The notes under the pieces: model-generated
Told to the model about the DNA's origin: nothing
Seen by the model: only the letters and a program-made list of their open reading frames with translations
Databases searched by the model: none
Made by a program: the position numbers and the translations under genes
Assembly: GCA_030765785.1 (NCBI GenBank)
Contig: JAVCCC010000021.1
Span: 1-59,239, forward strand
Source of the DNA: Candidatus Aceula lacicola
GTDB lineage: Bacteria > Omnitrophota > Gorgyraeia > Zapsychrales > Aceulaceae
DNA: 59,239 nucleotides
Direction of reading: 5' to 3'
Shown here: positions 20,101-30,846 of the stretch, piece after piece
How positions within the stretch are numbered: position 1 is the first letter of the stretch
How the letters are laid out: each line of letters begins with the position of its first letter

Positions 20101-21172
20101 CACACTGATGCAATTTAAGTTCTGGACCAACAACAATAACAGATCGTCCAGAATAATCAACGCGCTTACCTAAAAGATTCATACGGAATCGTCCTTGTTT
20201 TCCCTTAAGCATATCAGACAATGACTTTAACGGACGATTATTTGATCCTAAAACTGGACGTCCATGACGACCATTATCCAAAAGAGCATCAACAGCTTCT
20301 TGAAGCATGCGCTTTTCATTTCGAATAATAATTTCAGGAGCATTTAAATTAATCAATTTTTTTAATCGATTGTTTCTATTGATAACACGTCGATATAAAT
20401 CATTTAAGTCAGAAGTCGCAAATCGTCCACCTTCTAGAGGAACGAGCGGACGCAAATCTGGCGGAATAACTGGCAACGTTTTTAAGACCATCCAAGCAAC
20501 ATCATTTCCAGATTTCTTAAAGTCCTCTGCTGTCTTAAGCGTTTTTGCTAATTTCTTTGCATTTGTTCCGGCTGGATTTGCTTTATCTAAATCTTTGCGA
20601 AGCTGTTTACATAAAACATCTAAATCAACTTGCTGAAGAAGATCAAGAATAGCTTCCGCACCAATTCGTGCTTTAAATGAATCACCATATTTTGCTAAAC
20701 ATTCTTGATATTTTTCTTCTGATAAAAATTGCTTAAATTTTAATTGTGTATCCCCTGGATCAACAACAACGTATTCTTCGTAATAAATAATTTTTTCTAG
20801 ATCTTTAAGTGTGATTTGGAGCAAAGCGGATAAGCGGCTAGGAACAGCTTTGTAAAACCAAATATGAGTCACAGGACAAGCAAGCTCAATATGCCCCATA
20901 CGTTCTCGTCGGACGGATGAACGTGTAACAATAACACCACAACGATCGCAAACAATCCCCTTAAACTTAATTCCCTTATATTTTCCACAATTACACTCCC
21001 AATCACGAACAGGTCCAAAAATTCTTTCGCAAAAAAGACCATCTTTTTCAGGCTTAAGCGTTCGATAGTTTAGCGTTTCAGCTTTTTTAACTTCGCCATT
21101 AGTCCACGACATAATAACGTCTGGAGAAGCCAACTTGATACTAATGCTATCGTAAGTTTTTTCTTGGTTCAT
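17069..21172 (-). CDS. rpoC: DNA-directed RNA polymerase subunit beta'
   Basis: 1367 aa. Contains the RNA polymerase catalytic site: NADFDGDQ at 449-456, with Asp451, Asp453 and Asp455 chelating magnesium. The N-terminal zinc ribbon uses Cys60, Cys62, Cys75 and Cys78. The second zinc site is visible at '[15 protein letters not shown]'. The bridge-helix and trigger-loop region includes '[15 protein letters not shown]'. It starts 6 nt after rpoB. The last 19 codons, an acidic tail after the conserved '[10 protein letters not shown]', overlap rpsL out of frame, so the tail sequence is constrained by S12. Confidence 0.98.
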   Translation of the reverse strand: MNQEKTYDSISIKLASPDVIMSWTNGEVKKAETLNYRTLKPEKDGLFCERIFGPVRDWECNCGKYKGIKFKGIVCDRCGVIVTRSSVRRERMGHIELACPVTHIWFYKAVPSRLSALLQITLKDLEKIIYYEEYVVVDPGDTQLKFKQFLSEEKYQECLAKYGDSFKARIGAEAILDLLQQVDLDVLCKQLRKDLDKANPAGTNAKKLAKTLKTAEDFKKSGNDVAWMVLKTLPVIPPDLRPLVPLEGGRFATSDLNDLYRRVINRNNRLKKLINLNAPEIIIRNEKRMLQEAVDALLDNGRHGRPVLGSNNRPLKSLSDMLKGKQGRFRMNLLGKRVDYSGRSVIVVGPELKLHQCGLPKKMALELFEPFIIRKLRERGFVHTIKGAKRMVERAKNEVWDILDEVIQDHPIMLNRAPTLHRLSIQAFQPVLVEGKAIQLHPLVCAAFNADFDGDQMAVHVPLSLEAQMECRLELLSINNVFSPADGRPLLSPTQDIILGLYYLTKDKVDGPGKGRLFASREEAIIAYHDGLVGLHSRIKLRLKNEKVWGEERPSLVITQQQALGEGEKDDSSKNQTIETTIGRIVFNNLLPKSFGFVNDTMAKKKVGAVISDCYKRFAQNVTVVLLDDLKALGFRSATDAGISISISDMTIPEEKKTLVKNSKQEVAKVEDQYRKGIITARERYNKIIDIWTHTTESISDLVFKGMDPFNPVFIMADSGARGSRLQIRQLSGMRGLMAKPSGEIIENPIIASFREGLTVLEYFISTHGARKGLADTALKTADAGYLTRRLVDVAQEIVVTEDDCGTVNGITVSAIIEGDEVVVSLRERIVGRVALDNIVDIVTDQLVVEAGQQITEEKAEIIEQLGIEKVRIRSVLTCESERGVCIRCYGRNLATQRLVEIGEAVGPIAAQSIGEPGTQLTMRTFHIGGTASRSVEQSFIRSKNSGAVHYHKLRVVQKGQEFVVLNRNGSISVNDEFGREFERYPLLQGSTIKIADGVEIKKGVIFVNWDPYTIPIITEVKGVVNFEDIKENVTIQEEQNPITGVTERVVVEHKQEFHPQIIVTDQKKEVLGIYSIPVGAHILVRDKKDVGAGELLAKIPRASGKTRDITGGLPRVAELFEARRPKDPAVISEIDGFIEFGEDRKGSRKIIVRSQTGMSKEYVIPHGKHPNVYKGDRVFAGQQLTEGPVVPHDILRVSGDKVLQEYLLNEVQEVYRLQGVNISDKHIELIIGQMLKKVKIEESGDTEFLVGQQVDRVAFKKANEIVLKKKGKPASATPLLLGITKVSLSTESFISAASFQETTRVLTDAATSGKVDYLRGLKENVIVGHLIPAGTGFKTYHNIEMVKYADNNTVNQEKKNTEEQEG

Positions 21173-21178
21173 AGTGAT

Positions 21179-24100
21179 CTATTTTCCTTTTTTTCGCTCT
21201 TGGGACTCTGCTTGTGAATTTTCCATACGGATATCCAAGCATAAGCCTTGCAATTCTTTAATGAGAACATTGAATGATTCTGGAGTTCCTGGAGTTAATT
21301 TCTGTTCACCTTTAACAATCGCTTCATAAATGCGACTACGTCCAGCGACGTCGTCACTTTTGACTGTAAGCATTTCTTGCAAAGTGTATGCTGCCCCGTA
21401 TGCTTCAAGGGCCCAAACTTCCATTTCTCCAAAACGCTGTCCACCAAAATGAGCTTTTCCACCTAACGGCTGTTGCGTAACAAGTGAATACGGCCCAATG
21501 GATCGCGCATGAATTTTTTCGTCAACAAGATGAATAAGCTTAAGCATATAGATGTAGCCAATTGTGACTTTCTGATCAAATGGAAGTCCTGTGTATCCAT
21601 CGTAAACAGATGTCTTTCCATCTACTGGCAACTCTGCTTCTTTTAAAAGACCGCGAATCTCCTCTTCAGTCGCACCATTAAAAACAGGTGTTTCACATTC
21701 GAGACCAAGAACGTGTGCAGCCCAACCTAAATGTGTTTCCAAGAGCTGTCCAACATTCATTCGAGAAGGAACTCCTAATGGATTCAAAATAATTTCAATC
21801 GGCGTACCATCTTCTAAAAAAGGCATGTCCTCTTCTGGTAAAATGCGAGCAACGACACCTTTGTTTCCATGTCGCCCAGCCATCTTGTCACCTTCAGAAA
21901 CTTTACGCTTTGTTGCAATGTAAACAACAACTTTCTTTAAAACGCCAGCTGGAAGCTCATCGCCACGCTTAACTTTTTCTATCTCATGCTCTTGCTCTTC
22001 CATTAATTCTTCTGCTCGATCTTCAAAAAATCTTAAAGCATCAGCTGCGTCTTCATCTTTTTTAATTTCACGAAGACCCATTTTTGCTAATTTTGCACTA
22101 TTAATTCCAAAAATCTTACATAACTTCTTTTCTTTTTCCTCTTCTAAAAATTGAAGTTCTTGTTTGTAATAATGCTTCACCTTATCAGTTGCAATAATTT
22201 CTTTCTTCTTATCTTCTTTTGACTTTCGCCCACGTTCCGTGCGTTGAAAAACTTCAACGTTAACAACAACACCTTCTTCTCCTGGAGGAAGAGTCAATGA
22301 TGAATCTTTAATATCAGCGGCTTTTTCACCAAAAATAGCACGCAGCAATCTCTCTTCTGGAGAAAGCTCTTTTTCGCTTTTTGGTGTAACTTTTCCGACG
22401 AGAATATAACCAGCTTTAACTTCTGCGCCGATACGAACAATACCGTCTTCTGTTAAATCTTTAAGCGCTTCTTCGCCAACATTTGGAATGTCACGCGTAA
22501 TTTCTTCATTTCCAAGACGCGTTTCACGAGATTCAACTTCAAACTTCTCTATATGAATTGAGGTATACTTGTCCTCTTTAACTAATTTCTGACTCAAAAT
22601 AATCGCGTCTTCAAAGTTATACCCTCTCCATGACATAAACGCGACTAAAATATTGCGTCCTAAAGCAAGCTTACCATTCTTTGTTGCCATGCCATCTGCG
22701 ATGACTTGGCCTTCTTGAACATAATCCCCTAATTTAACAAGAGGTTTTTGATGAGTACATGTGTTAGAATTTGATCGAACATAGTTCTTCAAATTATATG
22801 TTGTTTTTCCAACCGTGATCTCTGTCGCATCAACATTAACGACTTTTCCTGATTCCTTAGCAATAACAACAGTTCCAGAATCCCTAGCAACCGTTGATTC
22901 CATTCCCGTGCCAACATAAGGAACTTCTGTAGCCATCAAAGGAACAGCCTGACGTTGCATGTTTGATCCCATCAAAGCTCTGTTTGCATCATCATGTTCC
23001 AAGAATGGAATAAGCGATGTCGCTGCAGAAACCAGCTGCTTAGGCGAGACATCCATATACTCTACCTTGCTTGGATGAGCATACGGAAAATCTGCACGAT
23101 AACGGCAAGAAATATCTTTTTCTAAAAAATTACCAGCTTTATCAATTAGAGTATTTGCCTGTGCAATATATTTTGTCTGATCAATATCAGCTGTTAAATA
23201 CTCAATTTTGTTCGTTACACGCCCATCAATAACTTTACGATATGGTGTTTCGATAAAACCTAAGTCATTAACACGTGCGCATGTTGCTAAAGAAGCGATA
23301 AGTCCAATATTTGGACCTTCAGGTGTTTCAATCGGACAAACGCGGCCATAATGTGTATGATGAACGTCTCGAACTTCAAAACCAGCTCGTTCTCGAGATA
23401 ACCCGCCAGGACCTAAAGCACTGACACGTCTTTTATGCGTTGTCTCTGCTAAAGGATTGCCCTGATCTAAAAACTGAGATAACTGGCTACGACCAAAGAA
23501 ATCTTGAACTTGACTTGAAAATAATCGAGAATTGATTAAATGATGCGCTGTTAAATTCTCAAATGTATTCATAACAACAAGACGCTCTTTAATCGATCTT
23601 TCAATTCTAGCAAGCCCAATGCGAACTTGATTCTGAACAAGTTCTCCGACGGTCTTAATGCGTCGATTACCAAGATGATCAATATCATCTGTCTCACCTT
23701 GACCATCTCTTAATTTAAATAAATATTTAATAACTTCAGCAACCGTTGCTAAATCAAGAATGCGATTATCTAAATCAACATTCATATTAAGTTTTCGGTT
23801 AATAATATAACGGCCAACTTTACTTAACTCATATCGTTTTGGCTCAAAAAATAATCTAAAAAATAAGCTATCAGCAACTTCAATCGTGGCTGGCTCTGTC
23901 GGTCTCATCTTGCGATAAAAATCAAGAAGCGCTTCTTCTTTTGTTGTTGTATGATCCTTCTCTAACGTGTTAGCTAACTTACTTAAATCATCTCCGAAAA
24001 GTTTTTTCATCTCTTCTTCTGTTGAAAGCCCCATAATACGTAGAATTTGAGTCGCAGGGAAACTCCTTCTACGATCAATGTAAGCCAAAAGAACATCGTT

Positions 24101-24628
24101 TAAATCATACTTAATCTCAAACCAAGCACCACGCGAAGGAATAATGCGTCCTTGATAAATGCTTTTTCCAGTCGGATGCATTTCTTGCTCAAAAGAAACC
24201 CCTGGTGGTCGCTGAATTTGCGAAACAGCAACTCGCTCATCTCCATTGATAATAAAAGTGCCTGTTTCTGTGATAAGAGGAAAATCGCCAAAATAAACTT
24301 CTTGCTCTTTGACCTCTACAGGCGTAATGAGCCTTAGCTTTACTTTTAAAGGTGCAGAATATGTCATTCCACGCCTTTGGCATTCACGAGAAGAATATTT
24401 TTCTTTTCCAAGATGATAACTGACGTACTCCAAGCGAACTTGGCCATCATAACTCTCAAATGGAAATGCTTCCTGAAAAGCTTCTTCAAGACCACAGCTA
24501 TCTCTTTCTTCAGGATTCACATACCTTTGCAAAAAACTTGCATAAGACACAACCTGGATATCAAGCAAATTTGGAAGTTGAAAATTATCTTTATATTTGC
24601 TGAAATCTTTTATTTTTCTTTTTTTCAT
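21179..24628 (-). CDS. rpoB: DNA-directed RNA polymerase subunit beta
   Basis: 1149 aa, a compact beta subunit lacking the lineage insertions that make Escherichia coli RpoB 1342 aa. The rifampicin pocket is at about residues 378-405, with Asp388, His398 and Ser403 matching the wild-type Asp516, His526 and Ser531. Position 518 (Asn in Escherichia coli) is Gly390. Later motifs '[20 protein letters not shown]' and '[24 protein letters not shown]' carry the conserved basic residues near the active site. Lies between rplL (32-nt gap) and rpoC (6-nt gap). Confidence 0.98.
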   Translation of the reverse strand: MKKRKIKDFSKYKDNFQLPNLLDIQVVSYASFLQRYVNPEERDSCGLEEAFQEAFPFESYDGQVRLEYVSYHLGKEKYSSRECQRRGMTYSAPLKVKLRLITPVEVKEQEVYFGDFPLITETGTFIINGDERVAVSQIQRPPGVSFEQEMHPTGKSIYQGRIIPSRGAWFEIKYDLNDVLLAYIDRRRSFPATQILRIMGLSTEEEMKKLFGDDLSKLANTLEKDHTTTKEEALLDFYRKMRPTEPATIEVADSLFFRLFFEPKRYELSKVGRYIINRKLNMNVDLDNRILDLATVAEVIKYLFKLRDGQGETDDIDHLGNRRIKTVGELVQNQVRIGLARIERSIKERLVVMNTFENLTAHHLINSRLFSSQVQDFFGRSQLSQFLDQGNPLAETTHKRRVSALGPGGLSRERAGFEVRDVHHTHYGRVCPIETPEGPNIGLIASLATCARVNDLGFIETPYRKVIDGRVTNKIEYLTADIDQTKYIAQANTLIDKAGNFLEKDISCRYRADFPYAHPSKVEYMDVSPKQLVSAATSLIPFLEHDDANRALMGSNMQRQAVPLMATEVPYVGTGMESTVARDSGTVVIAKESGKVVNVDATEITVGKTTYNLKNYVRSNSNTCTHQKPLVKLGDYVQEGQVIADGMATKNGKLALGRNILVAFMSWRGYNFEDAIILSQKLVKEDKYTSIHIEKFEVESRETRLGNEEITRDIPNVGEEALKDLTEDGIVRIGAEVKAGYILVGKVTPKSEKELSPEERLLRAIFGEKAADIKDSSLTLPPGEEGVVVNVEVFQRTERGRKSKEDKKKEIIATDKVKHYYKQELQFLEEEKEKKLCKIFGINSAKLAKMGLREIKKDEDAADALRFFEDRAEELMEEQEHEIEKVKRGDELPAGVLKKVVVYIATKRKVSEGDKMAGRHGNKGVVARILPEEDMPFLEDGTPIEIILNPLGVPSRMNVGQLLETHLGWAAHVLGLECETPVFNGATEEEIRGLLKEAELPVDGKTSVYDGYTGLPFDQKVTIGYIYMLKLIHLVDEKIHARSIGPYSLVTQQPLGGKAHFGGQRFGEMEVWALEAYGAAYTLQEMLTVKSDDVAGRSRIYEAIVKGEQKLTPGTPESFNVLIKELQGLCLDIRMENSQAESQERKKGK

Positions 24629-24660
24629 ATTTTCTTTTCTTGGTTGAAGTTCTGAACTTT

Positions 24661-25119
24661 TTAATTAATTTCAACAACAGCGCCGGCATCAGCTAATTTT
24701 TTCTTTAGCTCTTCTGCTTCTTCTTTTGTAACGCCTTCTTTAATAGGTTTTGGAGCAGCTTCAACTAAATCTTTTGCTTCCTTTAAACCTAAATTTGTTG
24801 CAGCTCTAACTTCCTTGATGACAGAGATTTTATTAGCACCCATTTCTTTCAAGATAACATCAAAAGCTGTTTTCTCTTCTTCTGGTGCTGCTGCAGCGCC
24901 TGCAGCGCCGCCCATCATTGGAACACCCATCATTGGTGCTGCGGCTGTAATGCCAAACTTGTCTTCAAGAGCTTTAACCAAATCAGAAAGCTCAAGAGCT
25001 GTTAAACCTTCAACTGTCTTGATAACTTCTTCTAGCTTTGATGAAAGCGCCTTACTTTCCTTCTTTTCTTCTACTGCTGGTTGTTGCTCAACCTTTTCTT
25101 CTGCTGTATTTTCTGACAT
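24661..25119 (-). CDS. rplL: 50S ribosomal protein L7/L12 with acidic N-terminal extension
   Basis: 152 aa, about 25-30 residues longer than usual (about 120-128). The dimerisation domain starts near residue 27 ('[28 protein letters not shown]'). The hinge is Ala-, Gly- and Met-rich ('[21 protein letters not shown]'), and the C-terminal factor-recruiting domain is '[23 protein letters not shown]' onward. The first 26 residues are Glu- and Gln-rich with a few lysines. L7/L12 forms the stalk that recruits EF-Tu and EF-G. It begins 1 nt after the rplJ stop. Confidence 0.96.
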   Translation of the reverse strand: MSENTAEEKVEQQPAVEEKKESKALSSKLEEVIKTVEGLTALELSDLVKALEDKFGITAAAPMMGVPMMGGAAGAAAAPEEEKTAFDVILKEMGANKISVIKEVRAATNLGLKEAKDLVEAAPKPIKEGVTKEEAEELKKKLADAGAVVEIN

Positions 25120-25120
25120 T

Positions 25121-25651
25121 TTACTTTCCTCCTATTTTCTCGCTTAATTGCTTTAATATTGATAATAAATCTCTGGTTTTTCCTGTTAAAGCTCCCGCCA
25201 ATCTTGTGAGCGGAGCTTGTATTGTTTGAGCTAACATCGTCAACAATACATCTCGACTTGGAAGATCTGATAGTCGCTGAATTTCTGATTCAGCAACAGC
25301 CTTACCTTCTAAAACGCCACCTTGAACATTAAGTCCTTCAAAATCTTTAGCAAATTTAACTAAAACTTTTGCTACCTCAACAGAATCTTTATCGCTCCAA
25401 ACAAAGGCAATCTGATTTTCAATCTTTTCACCTAATTCAGAAATATCTAAATCTTTCAATGCTCTTTGAGCAATGCGATTTTTTGATACATAAATTTCCG
25501 CGCCTGTTTGGCTCAATGCTTTTCTAAAATCACTCATTTCGGGTGAAGAAACTTTGGAATAACTAATCAAAAAAGTGTTCTGACGCTCTTTAACACCTTT
25601 GGAAATTCGATTGATAATGCCTTCTCTGATTAAAAGTCCAACTTTTTTCAT
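25121..25651 (-). CDS. rplJ: 50S ribosomal protein L10
   Basis: 176 aa. L10 anchors the L7/L12 dimers to 23S rRNA, usually representing their translational control. The N-terminal domain ('[39 protein letters not shown]') and a C-terminal helix ('[14 protein letters not shown]') that binds L7/L12 are visible. Its start overlaps the rplA stop by 4 nt (ATGA). There is therefore no separate L10 leader of the kind seen in Escherichia coli. Confidence 0.95.
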   Translation of the reverse strand: MKKVGLLIREGIINRISKGVKERQNTFLISYSKVSSPEMSDFRKALSQTGAEIYVSKNRIAQRALKDLDISELGEKIENQIAFVWSDKDSVEVAKVLVKFAKDFEGLNVQGGVLEGKAVAESEIQRLSDLPSRDVLLTMLAQTIQAPLTRLAGALTGKTRDLLSILKQLSEKIGGK

Positions 25652-26328
25652 AATGATACCTTTATCCCTGGACCCATTGTTGTCGCCAACGAAACACTTT
25701 TGATTAAATCTCCCTTGATAGCCTGAGGCGTTACATGATTAATCGCATCCAGCAAATATTTAACATTCTCAAGAATCTTGTCCGCAGAAAACGAACATTT
25801 GCCAACGCCAATATGAACACCTGCTTGCTTATCAGATTTAAATTCAACCTTACCTGCTCTAACCTCATTAACGGCTTTCTCTATATCTGTAGTGACTGTG
25901 CCCGACTTTGGACTTGGCATTAAACCACGAGGCCCTAGAACTTTTCCAAGCTTGCTTAAATCTCTCATAATATCTGGCGTTGCAATAACACAATCAAATC
26001 CCAAGAATCCTTTTGACACTTTTTCAATCAAATCTTCTGCTCCAACATAATCGACGCCAAGTTCCTTGGCTTTTAGAGCTTGATCTCCTTTGCAAAAAAC
26101 AGCAATTTTTACTTTTTTCCCTGTTCCATGAGGCAAAACAGCTGTGCCGCGAACAATTTGCTCAGAACTTTTTGGATCAACATTTAACCGGAGATGCAAC
26201 TCTAATGTTTCGTCAAATTTAACTCTTGGAACACCTAAAAGAACTTCAATGCCTTCCTTGAGAGGATAAATCTTTCCAGCCTCAACCTTTTCAACCGATT
26301 TTGCCATACGTTTGCTTAATTTAACCAT
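25648..26328 (-). CDS. rplA: 50S ribosomal protein L1
   Basis: 226 aa. L1 forms the mobile L1 stalk that guides deacylated tRNA out of the E site, and often represses the rplKA message. The signature is '[18 protein letters not shown]', followed by '[25 protein letters not shown]'. It overlaps rplK by 8 nt at its start and rplJ by 4 nt at its end, so the three genes are translationally coupled. Confidence 0.97.
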   Translation of the reverse strand: MVKLSKRMAKSVEKVEAGKIYPLKEGIEVLLGVPRVKFDETLELHLRLNVDPKSSEQIVRGTAVLPHGTGKKVKIAVFCKGDQALKAKELGVDYVGAEDLIEKVSKGFLGFDCVIATPDIMRDLSKLGKVLGPRGLMPSPKSGTVTTDIEKAVNEVRAGKVEFKSDKQAGVHIGVGKCSFSADKILENVKYLLDAINHVTPQAIKGDLIKSVSLATTMGPGIKVSL

Positions 26329-26749
26329 CAGAAACCTCGATTCCCATGCTTCGAGCTGTTCCCTTAATAATTTTGACAGCTTTATCCATGCTAGCCGTAT
26401 TTAAATCTTCCATTTTTGTTTTGGCAATTTCTTGGACTTGCTTCATGTCAATTGTGCCAATTTTTTCTTTTCCAGCTAAGCCAGAAGCTTTTGCCAAATT
26501 TGCTGCTTTTTTAATAAGAACTGAACTAGGTGGGGTTTTAAGAATAAAATCAAACGACTTATCTTTGTAGACTTTAATGATCGCCGGCAAGATAAGGCCT
26601 TCTCTGCCTTTTGTTTTTTCATTAAACTGCTTGCAAAACATCATAATATTAACGCCATGCTGACCTAACGCAGGACCAACAGGTGGGGCAGGATTTGCCT
26701 GACCCGCAGGAACATAAAGTTTTATTTGAGCGACTACTTCTTTTGCCAT
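26321..26749 (-). CDS. rplK: 50S ribosomal protein L11
   Basis: 142 aa. L11 binds the GTPase-associated rRNA. The proline-rich N-terminus '[31 protein letters not shown]' is the thiostrepton-binding domain, and '[13 protein letters not shown]' ends the RNA-binding C-terminal domain. It starts 1 nt after the nusG stop. The usual order nusG-rplK-rplA-rplJ-rplL is kept. Confidence 0.98.
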   Translation of the reverse strand: MAKEVVAQIKLYVPAGQANPAPPVGPALGQHGVNIMMFCKQFNEKTKGREGLILPAIIKVYKDKSFDFILKTPPSSVLIKKAANLAKASGLAGKEKIGTIDMKQVQEIAKTKMEDLNTASMDKAVKIIKGTARSMGIEVSDG

Positions 26750-26750
26750 G

Positions 26751-27275
26751 TTACACCTTCTCGACTTGCCAGTATTCTAGTTCAACGAGCGTTGATCGAC
26801 CAAAAATCGACACACTCACTTTTAATTTTCCGCGATCCGGATGGATCTCCATAACAACGCCGTTAAAACTTGCAAACGGTCCTTCAATAATCTGCATAGG
26901 TTCACCAATCTCAAAAATAGTCTTTGGACTTGGTTTTGCCTCTGTTTCTTCCGTTTTCTTTAAAATATTCTCAACTTCTTGTTCTGAAAGCGCTGCTGGC
27001 TTTCTGCCTGGTCCGATAAATCCAGCAATCCCTGGAGTCGTCTTAACTAAATACCAACTTTCATTGTTCATCTCCATGTTGATTATGATGTAACCTGGAA
27101 AAAACTTTCTAGTTGATATGCACTTCTTTCCGCGACGCACCTCAGAAACTTGTTCCGTTGGAACAACAACTTCCTTGATATACTGCTTTAAGCTGGTCGT
27201 TGCTATTCTTTTATCTAGACCGGCCTTTGCGCGTTCTTCACAACCTGTTTGTGTATGGACAACGTACCACTTCAT
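26751..27275 (-). CDS. nusG: Transcription antitermination/elongation factor NusG
   Basis: 174 aa, the standard two-domain form. The NGN domain (residues 1-115) begins '[17 protein letters not shown]' and carries '[15 protein letters not shown]'. A linker rich in Glu, Lys and Pro follows. The KOW domain begins '[24 protein letters not shown]'. NusG clamps RNA polymerase and couples it to ribosomes through S10 or engages Rho. It begins 4 nt after the secE stop. Confidence 0.97.
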   Translation of the reverse strand: MKWYVVHTQTGCEERAKAGLDKRIATTSLKQYIKEVVVPTEQVSEVRRGKKCISTRKFFPGYIIINMEMNNESWYLVKTTPGIAGFIGPGRKPAALSEQEVENILKKTEETEAKPSPKTIFEIGEPMQIIEGPFASFNGVVMEIHPDRGKLKVSVSIFGRSTLVELEYWQVEKV

Positions 27276-27279
27276 AATA

Positions 27280-27465
27280 TTATTTAATTATCAATCCTAA
27301 TAGCCTGGAAAGAATAAAATCGGAAGTGCCAATAAATAATCCTAAGAAAAATGTGCTGACAAGGACAATCCATGTCGCTTCAATCAACTCAGCACGTGTT
27401 GGCCAATTGACTTTCTTAAGTTCAACAACTACTTCCGAAAAAAATTTTTGAATCTTTCCAACCAT
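27280..27465 (-). CDS. secE: Preprotein translocase subunit SecE
   Basis: 61 aa from the ATG at 27463-27465. The reading frame is open for 25 more codons, but those lie across tRNA-Trp and cannot be coding. A single transmembrane helix ('ATWIVLVSTFFLGLFIGTSDFI' region) follows the amphipathic 'EVVVELKKVNWPTRAELI', which holds the conserved KKVxWPTR motif. SecE clamps SecY, whose gene is at 2592-3941. Single-helix form, unlike the three-helix enterobacterial version. Confidence 0.95.
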   Translation of the reverse strand: MVGKIQKFFSEVVVELKKVNWPTRAELIEATWIVLVSTFFLGLFIGTSDFILSRLLGLIIK

Positions 27466-27481
27466 TTTATTGTTTTTTCCG

Positions 27482-27555
27482 CAGGCCTGGTAGGACTCGA
27501 ACCTACAACACTCGGTTTTGGAGACCGATGCTCTAGCCATTGGAGCTACAGGCCT
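27482..27555 (-). tRNA. tRNA-Trp (CCA anticodon)
   Basis: 74 nt including the discriminator G. It folds into a full cloverleaf: 7-bp acceptor (AGGCCTG/CAGGCCT), D stem GCTC/GAGC, anticodon stem TCGGT/ACCGA with loop CTCCAAA, and T stem GTAGG/CCTAC with loop TTCGAGT. The 3' CCA is not encoded. It lies between rpmG and secE and must be processed out of the ribosomal-protein transcript. Confidence 0.97.
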
Positions 27556-27558
27556 AAG

Positions 27559-27711
27559 TTATTTTTTCTTTTCCCGATGTAATGTATGTCGACGACAAAA
27601 ACGACAGAACTTCTTAAGTTCAATACGTTCTGGTTTTTTCTTTTTATCTTTTGTACTTGTATAATTAAGCTGTTTACATTCAGTACACTGAAATTGAATA
27701 TTTTCACGCAT
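27559..27711 (-). CDS. rpmG: 50S ribosomal protein L33 (zinc form)
   Basis: A 50-aa gene found by translating the space between the two tRNAs. It begins [20 protein letters not shown] and ends [15 protein letters not shown]. The two pairs (CTEC and CRFC) form the zinc ribbon of the metal-binding L33 type. The order tRNA-Thr, rpmG, tRNA-Trp, secE, nusG resembles that seen in several bacterial phyla. The TAA stop is 3 nt upstream of tRNA-Trp. Confidence 0.96.
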   Translation of the reverse strand: MRENIQFQCTECKQLNYTSTKDKKKKPERIELKKFCRFCRRHTLHREKKK

Positions 27712-27737
27712 TTTAAGAATCTCGTTATTCTTCTTTA

Positions 27738-27810
<73 letters not shown>

Positions 27811-27826
27811 AAATATATGAACCCAA

Positions 27827-27855
27827 AGTATACTGTCTTATCTAAAATTTGTCAA
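27827..27855 (-). promoter_or_regulatory. Sigma-70-type promoter of the tRNA-Thr/rpmG/secE/nusG/ribosomal supercluster
   Basis: Minus-strand -35 TTGACA at 27850-27855 (perfect) and -10 TATACT at 27827-27832 (5 of 6), separated by exactly 17 nt. Transcription should start near 27820, just ahead of tRNA-Thr. It is the last strong promoter I can see before the chain of abutting genes that runs to position 1. The tyrS stop is about 60 nt upstream, with no convincing terminator between, so some tyrS read-through may add to it. Confidence 0.85.
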
Positions 27856-27914
27856 GTTTTTTATTAACTATTTCTAATACTAAAGATATTAAAAATAATA
27901 GGGTTAGCTCAATT

Positions 27915-29099
27915 TTATGATGTCTTAATTAATCTTAAAAAACGACGTTTTCCGATCTTTAAAACCCCTGACTCTTTAGGCAAAATATCTTTATCAAGCT
28001 TTTTTCCATTAAAACTAACTGCCCCTTGTTTTAAAAGGCGTCGCACTTCATTTGATGAAATTGGACACGGTGAAACGCTGACCGTTGATGCCGTAGTTGA
28101 AATTGCAGTCAATGCAGAAATTTCAGAAGTATCATATTCCGGTATGTCATCTGGCACTTCTCCACCAGAAAACTGCTTTTCAAAGCTTTCACGCTCTATT
28201 TTAGCCACTTTTTCTGAATAAAACTGACTAACAATCTCCTCGGCAAGGGTCAATTTTGCCTCTTTAGGATGCATTTCTTTAGCTTTAGAGATATCTATAT
28301 CTGTCAAAAGCTCGTAATATCTAAGCATCATTTCATCGCTAATAGACATTATTTTACCAAAAATCTCCTTTGGTGGCTCATCAATGCCAATATAGTTACC
28401 TAAAGACTTGCTCATCTTCTGAACGCCATCTGTGCCCTCTAGAAGGGGCATCATAACGACAGCCTGCGGCTCTTGACCAAAGGTTTCCTGTAGCTGTCGC
28501 GCCATCAAAAGATTAAATTTCTGATCAGAACCACCAAGCTCAACATCTGCCTTCAAATAAACTGAATCATACCCTTGCATCAAAGGATAGATAAACTCTA
28601 AAATACTGATTTCTTTGTTCTCATCTATGCGTTTCTTAAAATCTGCACGAGCCAACATCTGCGCAACAGTACATCGAGCAGACAAATCCAAAACATCCTG
28701 ACTTGAAAGCCTTTTAAGCCATTTGCTATTAAAAATAACATTCGTTTTCTTTTTATCGAGAATCTTAAAGACCTGCCGTTCATATGTTTTAGCATTTTTA
28801 CGAATCTGTCCTGGCGTCATGCGCACGCGCAGTTGATCGCGCCCTGTTGGATCACCAATTTGAGCAGTAAAATCTCCAATTAAAAAGAAAACTTTATGAC
28901 CTAAATCCTGAAATTGTCTTATTTTTCTAAGTAAAACAACATGGCCGAGATGTAAATCTGGAGCGGTTGGATCAAACCCAGCTTTAATGTGAAGTGGTTT
29001 TTTATTTTTTTGAGACCTTAAAAGCTTTTCCTTTAAGATTTCAATATTGATAATTTCTGTGGTACCAGAAGAAATTTTCTTGATGATGTCTTCTTGCAT
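27915..29099 (-). CDS. tyrS: Tyrosine--tRNA ligase
   Basis: 394 aa. Class I synthetase charging tRNA-Tyr. The HIGH motif appears as HLGH at 50-53, after 'AGFDPTAPDLHL'. The KMSKS motif is exact at residues 228-232, and 'QGYDS' near 175-179 belongs to the tyrosine pocket. The C-terminal S4-like RNA-binding domain is at 'ISSNEVRRLLKQGAVSFNGKKLD'. The 'DPT' plus long-form layout fits the TyrS type found in many Gram-negative and deep lineages. Lies downstream of rpsA, beyond a terminator-like hairpin. Confidence 0.95.
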   Translation of the reverse strand: MQEDIIKKISSGTTEIINIEILKEKLLRSQKNKKPLHIKAGFDPTAPDLHLGHVVLLRKIRQFQDLGHKVFFLIGDFTAQIGDPTGRDQLRVRMTPGQIRKNAKTYERQVFKILDKKKTNVIFNSKWLKRLSSQDVLDLSARCTVAQMLARADFKKRIDENKEISILEFIYPLMQGYDSVYLKADVELGGSDQKFNLLMARQLQETFGQEPQAVVMMPLLEGTDGVQKMSKSLGNYIGIDEPPKEIFGKIMSISDEMMLRYYELLTDIDISKAKEMHPKEAKLTLAEEIVSQFYSEKVAKIERESFEKQFSGGEVPDDIPEYDTSEISALTAISTTASTVSVSPCPISSNEVRRLLKQGAVSFNGKKLDKDILPKESGVLKIGKRRFLRLIKTS

Positions 29100-29124
29100 G
29101 ATATTTGCCTTGGATTAAACAAGT

Positions 29125-29161
29125 GAAAATGTGTGACTGCACTTCTCAGCGCAGTCACACA
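29125..29161 (-). terminator. Intrinsic-terminator-like hairpin after rpsA
   Basis: A perfect 10-bp inverted repeat (GTGTGACTGC and GCAGTCACAC, 29131-29140 and 29151-29160) with a 10-nt loop, extendable to 11 bp by a T-A pair at 29130/29161. On the minus strand it is followed by ATTTTC at 29130-29125, a short U-tract. It lies between the rpsA stop and the tyrS start. With so few Us, partial termination or mRNA 3'-end protection is as likely as full termination. Confidence 0.65.
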
Positions 29162-29174
29162 CATAATAACTTAT

Positions 29175-30755
29175 TTACTCTTGCTCAACTTCTCGTGCTT
29201 GATCGTCGGAAACTTTTGAACTTAAACCAATTTTCATCTGATCAACATCGACTTTGATAACCTTTACCTGAATCTTATCTCCAGCTTTTAAGGCATCAGA
29301 AGCTGTTTTATCAATTTCAGAAGCATAAATAAGTCCTTCGAGCTCCTCCTCAAGCTTGACAAAAACACCAAACTCAGAATTCATCACGACCTCTGCCTCT
29401 AAAACTTTTCCAACTGGATATTGTTCTGCAATCTCAGACCACGGATTATCTTTAAGCTGCTTGTATCCCAATGTGATCTTTCTTTGGTCCGGATCAACAG
29501 CTAACACAACAATCTCGACCGATTGACCTTTTTTGAAGATTTCCTGAGGATGATTGACTTTGCGAGTCCAAGACATATCAGAAACATGAATCATTCCTTC
29601 AATACTTCCGTCGAGCTCAACAAATGCCCCATAATCTGTAAATCCGCGAATCTTTCCTTCGACTTTTGAATCAATAGGAAACTTTTCTTCAGCTTCAAGC
29701 CATGGATTCTTTTCCAATTGCTTAAGACTTAAAGAAATTCTTTTAGTATCGCGGTCAATATTAATAATTTGAACTTCGATCATATCGCCAATCGCAAACA
29801 TTTCCTGAGGATTGACCATCTTCTTCTGCCAAGAAATTTCAGAAGAATGCAAAAGCCCTTCAATGCCCTTGTCAATTTCGACAAAAACACCGTAAGGCAT
29901 AAGATTAACAACTTTACCTTGAATTTTTGACGCAACAGGATATTTATTTTCAATACCTTCCCATGGATTAGCAGTGATTTGTTTTAATCCTAATGACACT
30001 TTTGAATTCTCTTTATCAAAATCAAGAATCAAAACTTCTATCTCATCACCTACTGCAACCAACTCTGATGGATGATTAATGCGAGACCAACTCATATCTG
30101 TAATATGCAAAAGTCCATCAATTCCGCCAAGGTCAATAAATGCACCGAAATCTGTAATGCCCTTAACGCTACCAACACGCTTTTGTCCTTTTTCAATCTT
30201 GTCCCAAAGTTTCGCCCTAATTTCGTCGCGCTCTTTTTGGACAACTTCTCGTCGAGAAAGAATAATGTTGCGTCTCTGCTTATTCATCTTGGTCACAACA
30301 AACTTATATTTGTTTCCAATGATATCTTTTGGCGCAACACCCTTAAATGCGGACAACGATCTTGGTAAAAACGCATCCGCTCCTTGCATATCAACGATGT
30401 ATCCACCATTGACTGGCTTAACGACACGACCCTCTACAGAAGATCCCTCATCAACCTCATCAACAATTTTCTGCCATCCTTTAAGCTTTTGAGCTTTTGA
30501 ATACGAAAGAATAAGTCTTCCTGCGTCGTCCTCAGTCGATTCGATTAAAACGTCAACCTGGTTTCCTTCCTTAAGCTCCTCAATATCCCGAAATTCGCCT
30601 AGAGGAATAAATCCCTCGGATTTAAATCCGATATCGACGATAACATCCTTTTCGGTAATTCCTACGATTTCGCCTTTAACGATTTCGCCTTCGTTAATTT
30701 CTCGCAGAGTATTTTCGTACAACTCTGCCATAATAGATTGTTTTTCTGCTGACAT
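29175..30755 (-). CDS. rpsA: 30S ribosomal protein S1
   Basis: 526 aa with six S1 (OB-fold) repeats, starting near residues 23, 105, 190, 275, 362 and 450. The central ones are very similar ('GSVKGITDFGAFIDLGGIDGLLHITDMSW', 'GKIRGFTDYGAFVELDGSIEGMIHVSDMSW'). S1 captures and unfolds mRNA on the 30S. The first repeats are the ribosome-docking ones and are more divergent, as usual. The ATG is preceded by AGAGG at good spacing. Transcribed from its own promoter at 30847-30875 with a leader of about 85 nt. Confidence 0.95.
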   Translation of the reverse strand: MSAEKQSIMAELYENTLREINEGEIVKGEIVGITEKDVIVDIGFKSEGFIPLGEFRDIEELKEGNQVDVLIESTEDDAGRLILSYSKAQKLKGWQKIVDEVDEGSSVEGRVVKPVNGGYIVDMQGADAFLPRSLSAFKGVAPKDIIGNKYKFVVTKMNKQRRNIILSRREVVQKERDEIRAKLWDKIEKGQKRVGSVKGITDFGAFIDLGGIDGLLHITDMSWSRINHPSELVAVGDEIEVLILDFDKENSKVSLGLKQITANPWEGIENKYPVASKIQGKVVNLMPYGVFVEIDKGIEGLLHSSEISWQKKMVNPQEMFAIGDMIEVQIINIDRDTKRISLSLKQLEKNPWLEAEEKFPIDSKVEGKIRGFTDYGAFVELDGSIEGMIHVSDMSWTRKVNHPQEIFKKGQSVEIVVLAVDPDQRKITLGYKQLKDNPWSEIAEQYPVGKVLEAEVVMNSEFGVFVKLEEELEGLIYASEIDKTASDALKAGDKIQVKVIKVDVDQMKIGLSSKVSDDQAREVEQE

Positions 30756-30846
30756 AAACTAAACACCTCTTTCTTAAGAATTCTTTTGCGTGAAATACGA
30801 AAAATCAATCAGCAAAGGATTAACCGTTTTCTGCAAAAGTTCCAAG

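Noticed and set aside
24647-24659. Inverted repeat AAGTTC-T-GAACTT between rplL and rpoB
   Set aside because: It could form only a 5-bp stem with a 3-nt loop and has no U-tract, so it is not a convincing attenuator between L7/L12 and RNA polymerase.
26683-27093. 136-codon open frame on the plus strand
   Set aside because: It lies antisense to nusG and rplK, both well conserved, and has no recognisable features.
27466-27540. Longer secE reading frame extending upstream
   Set aside because: The 25 extra codons lie across the tRNA-Trp gene, which folds into a full cloverleaf; the family start at MVGKIQKFF is better.
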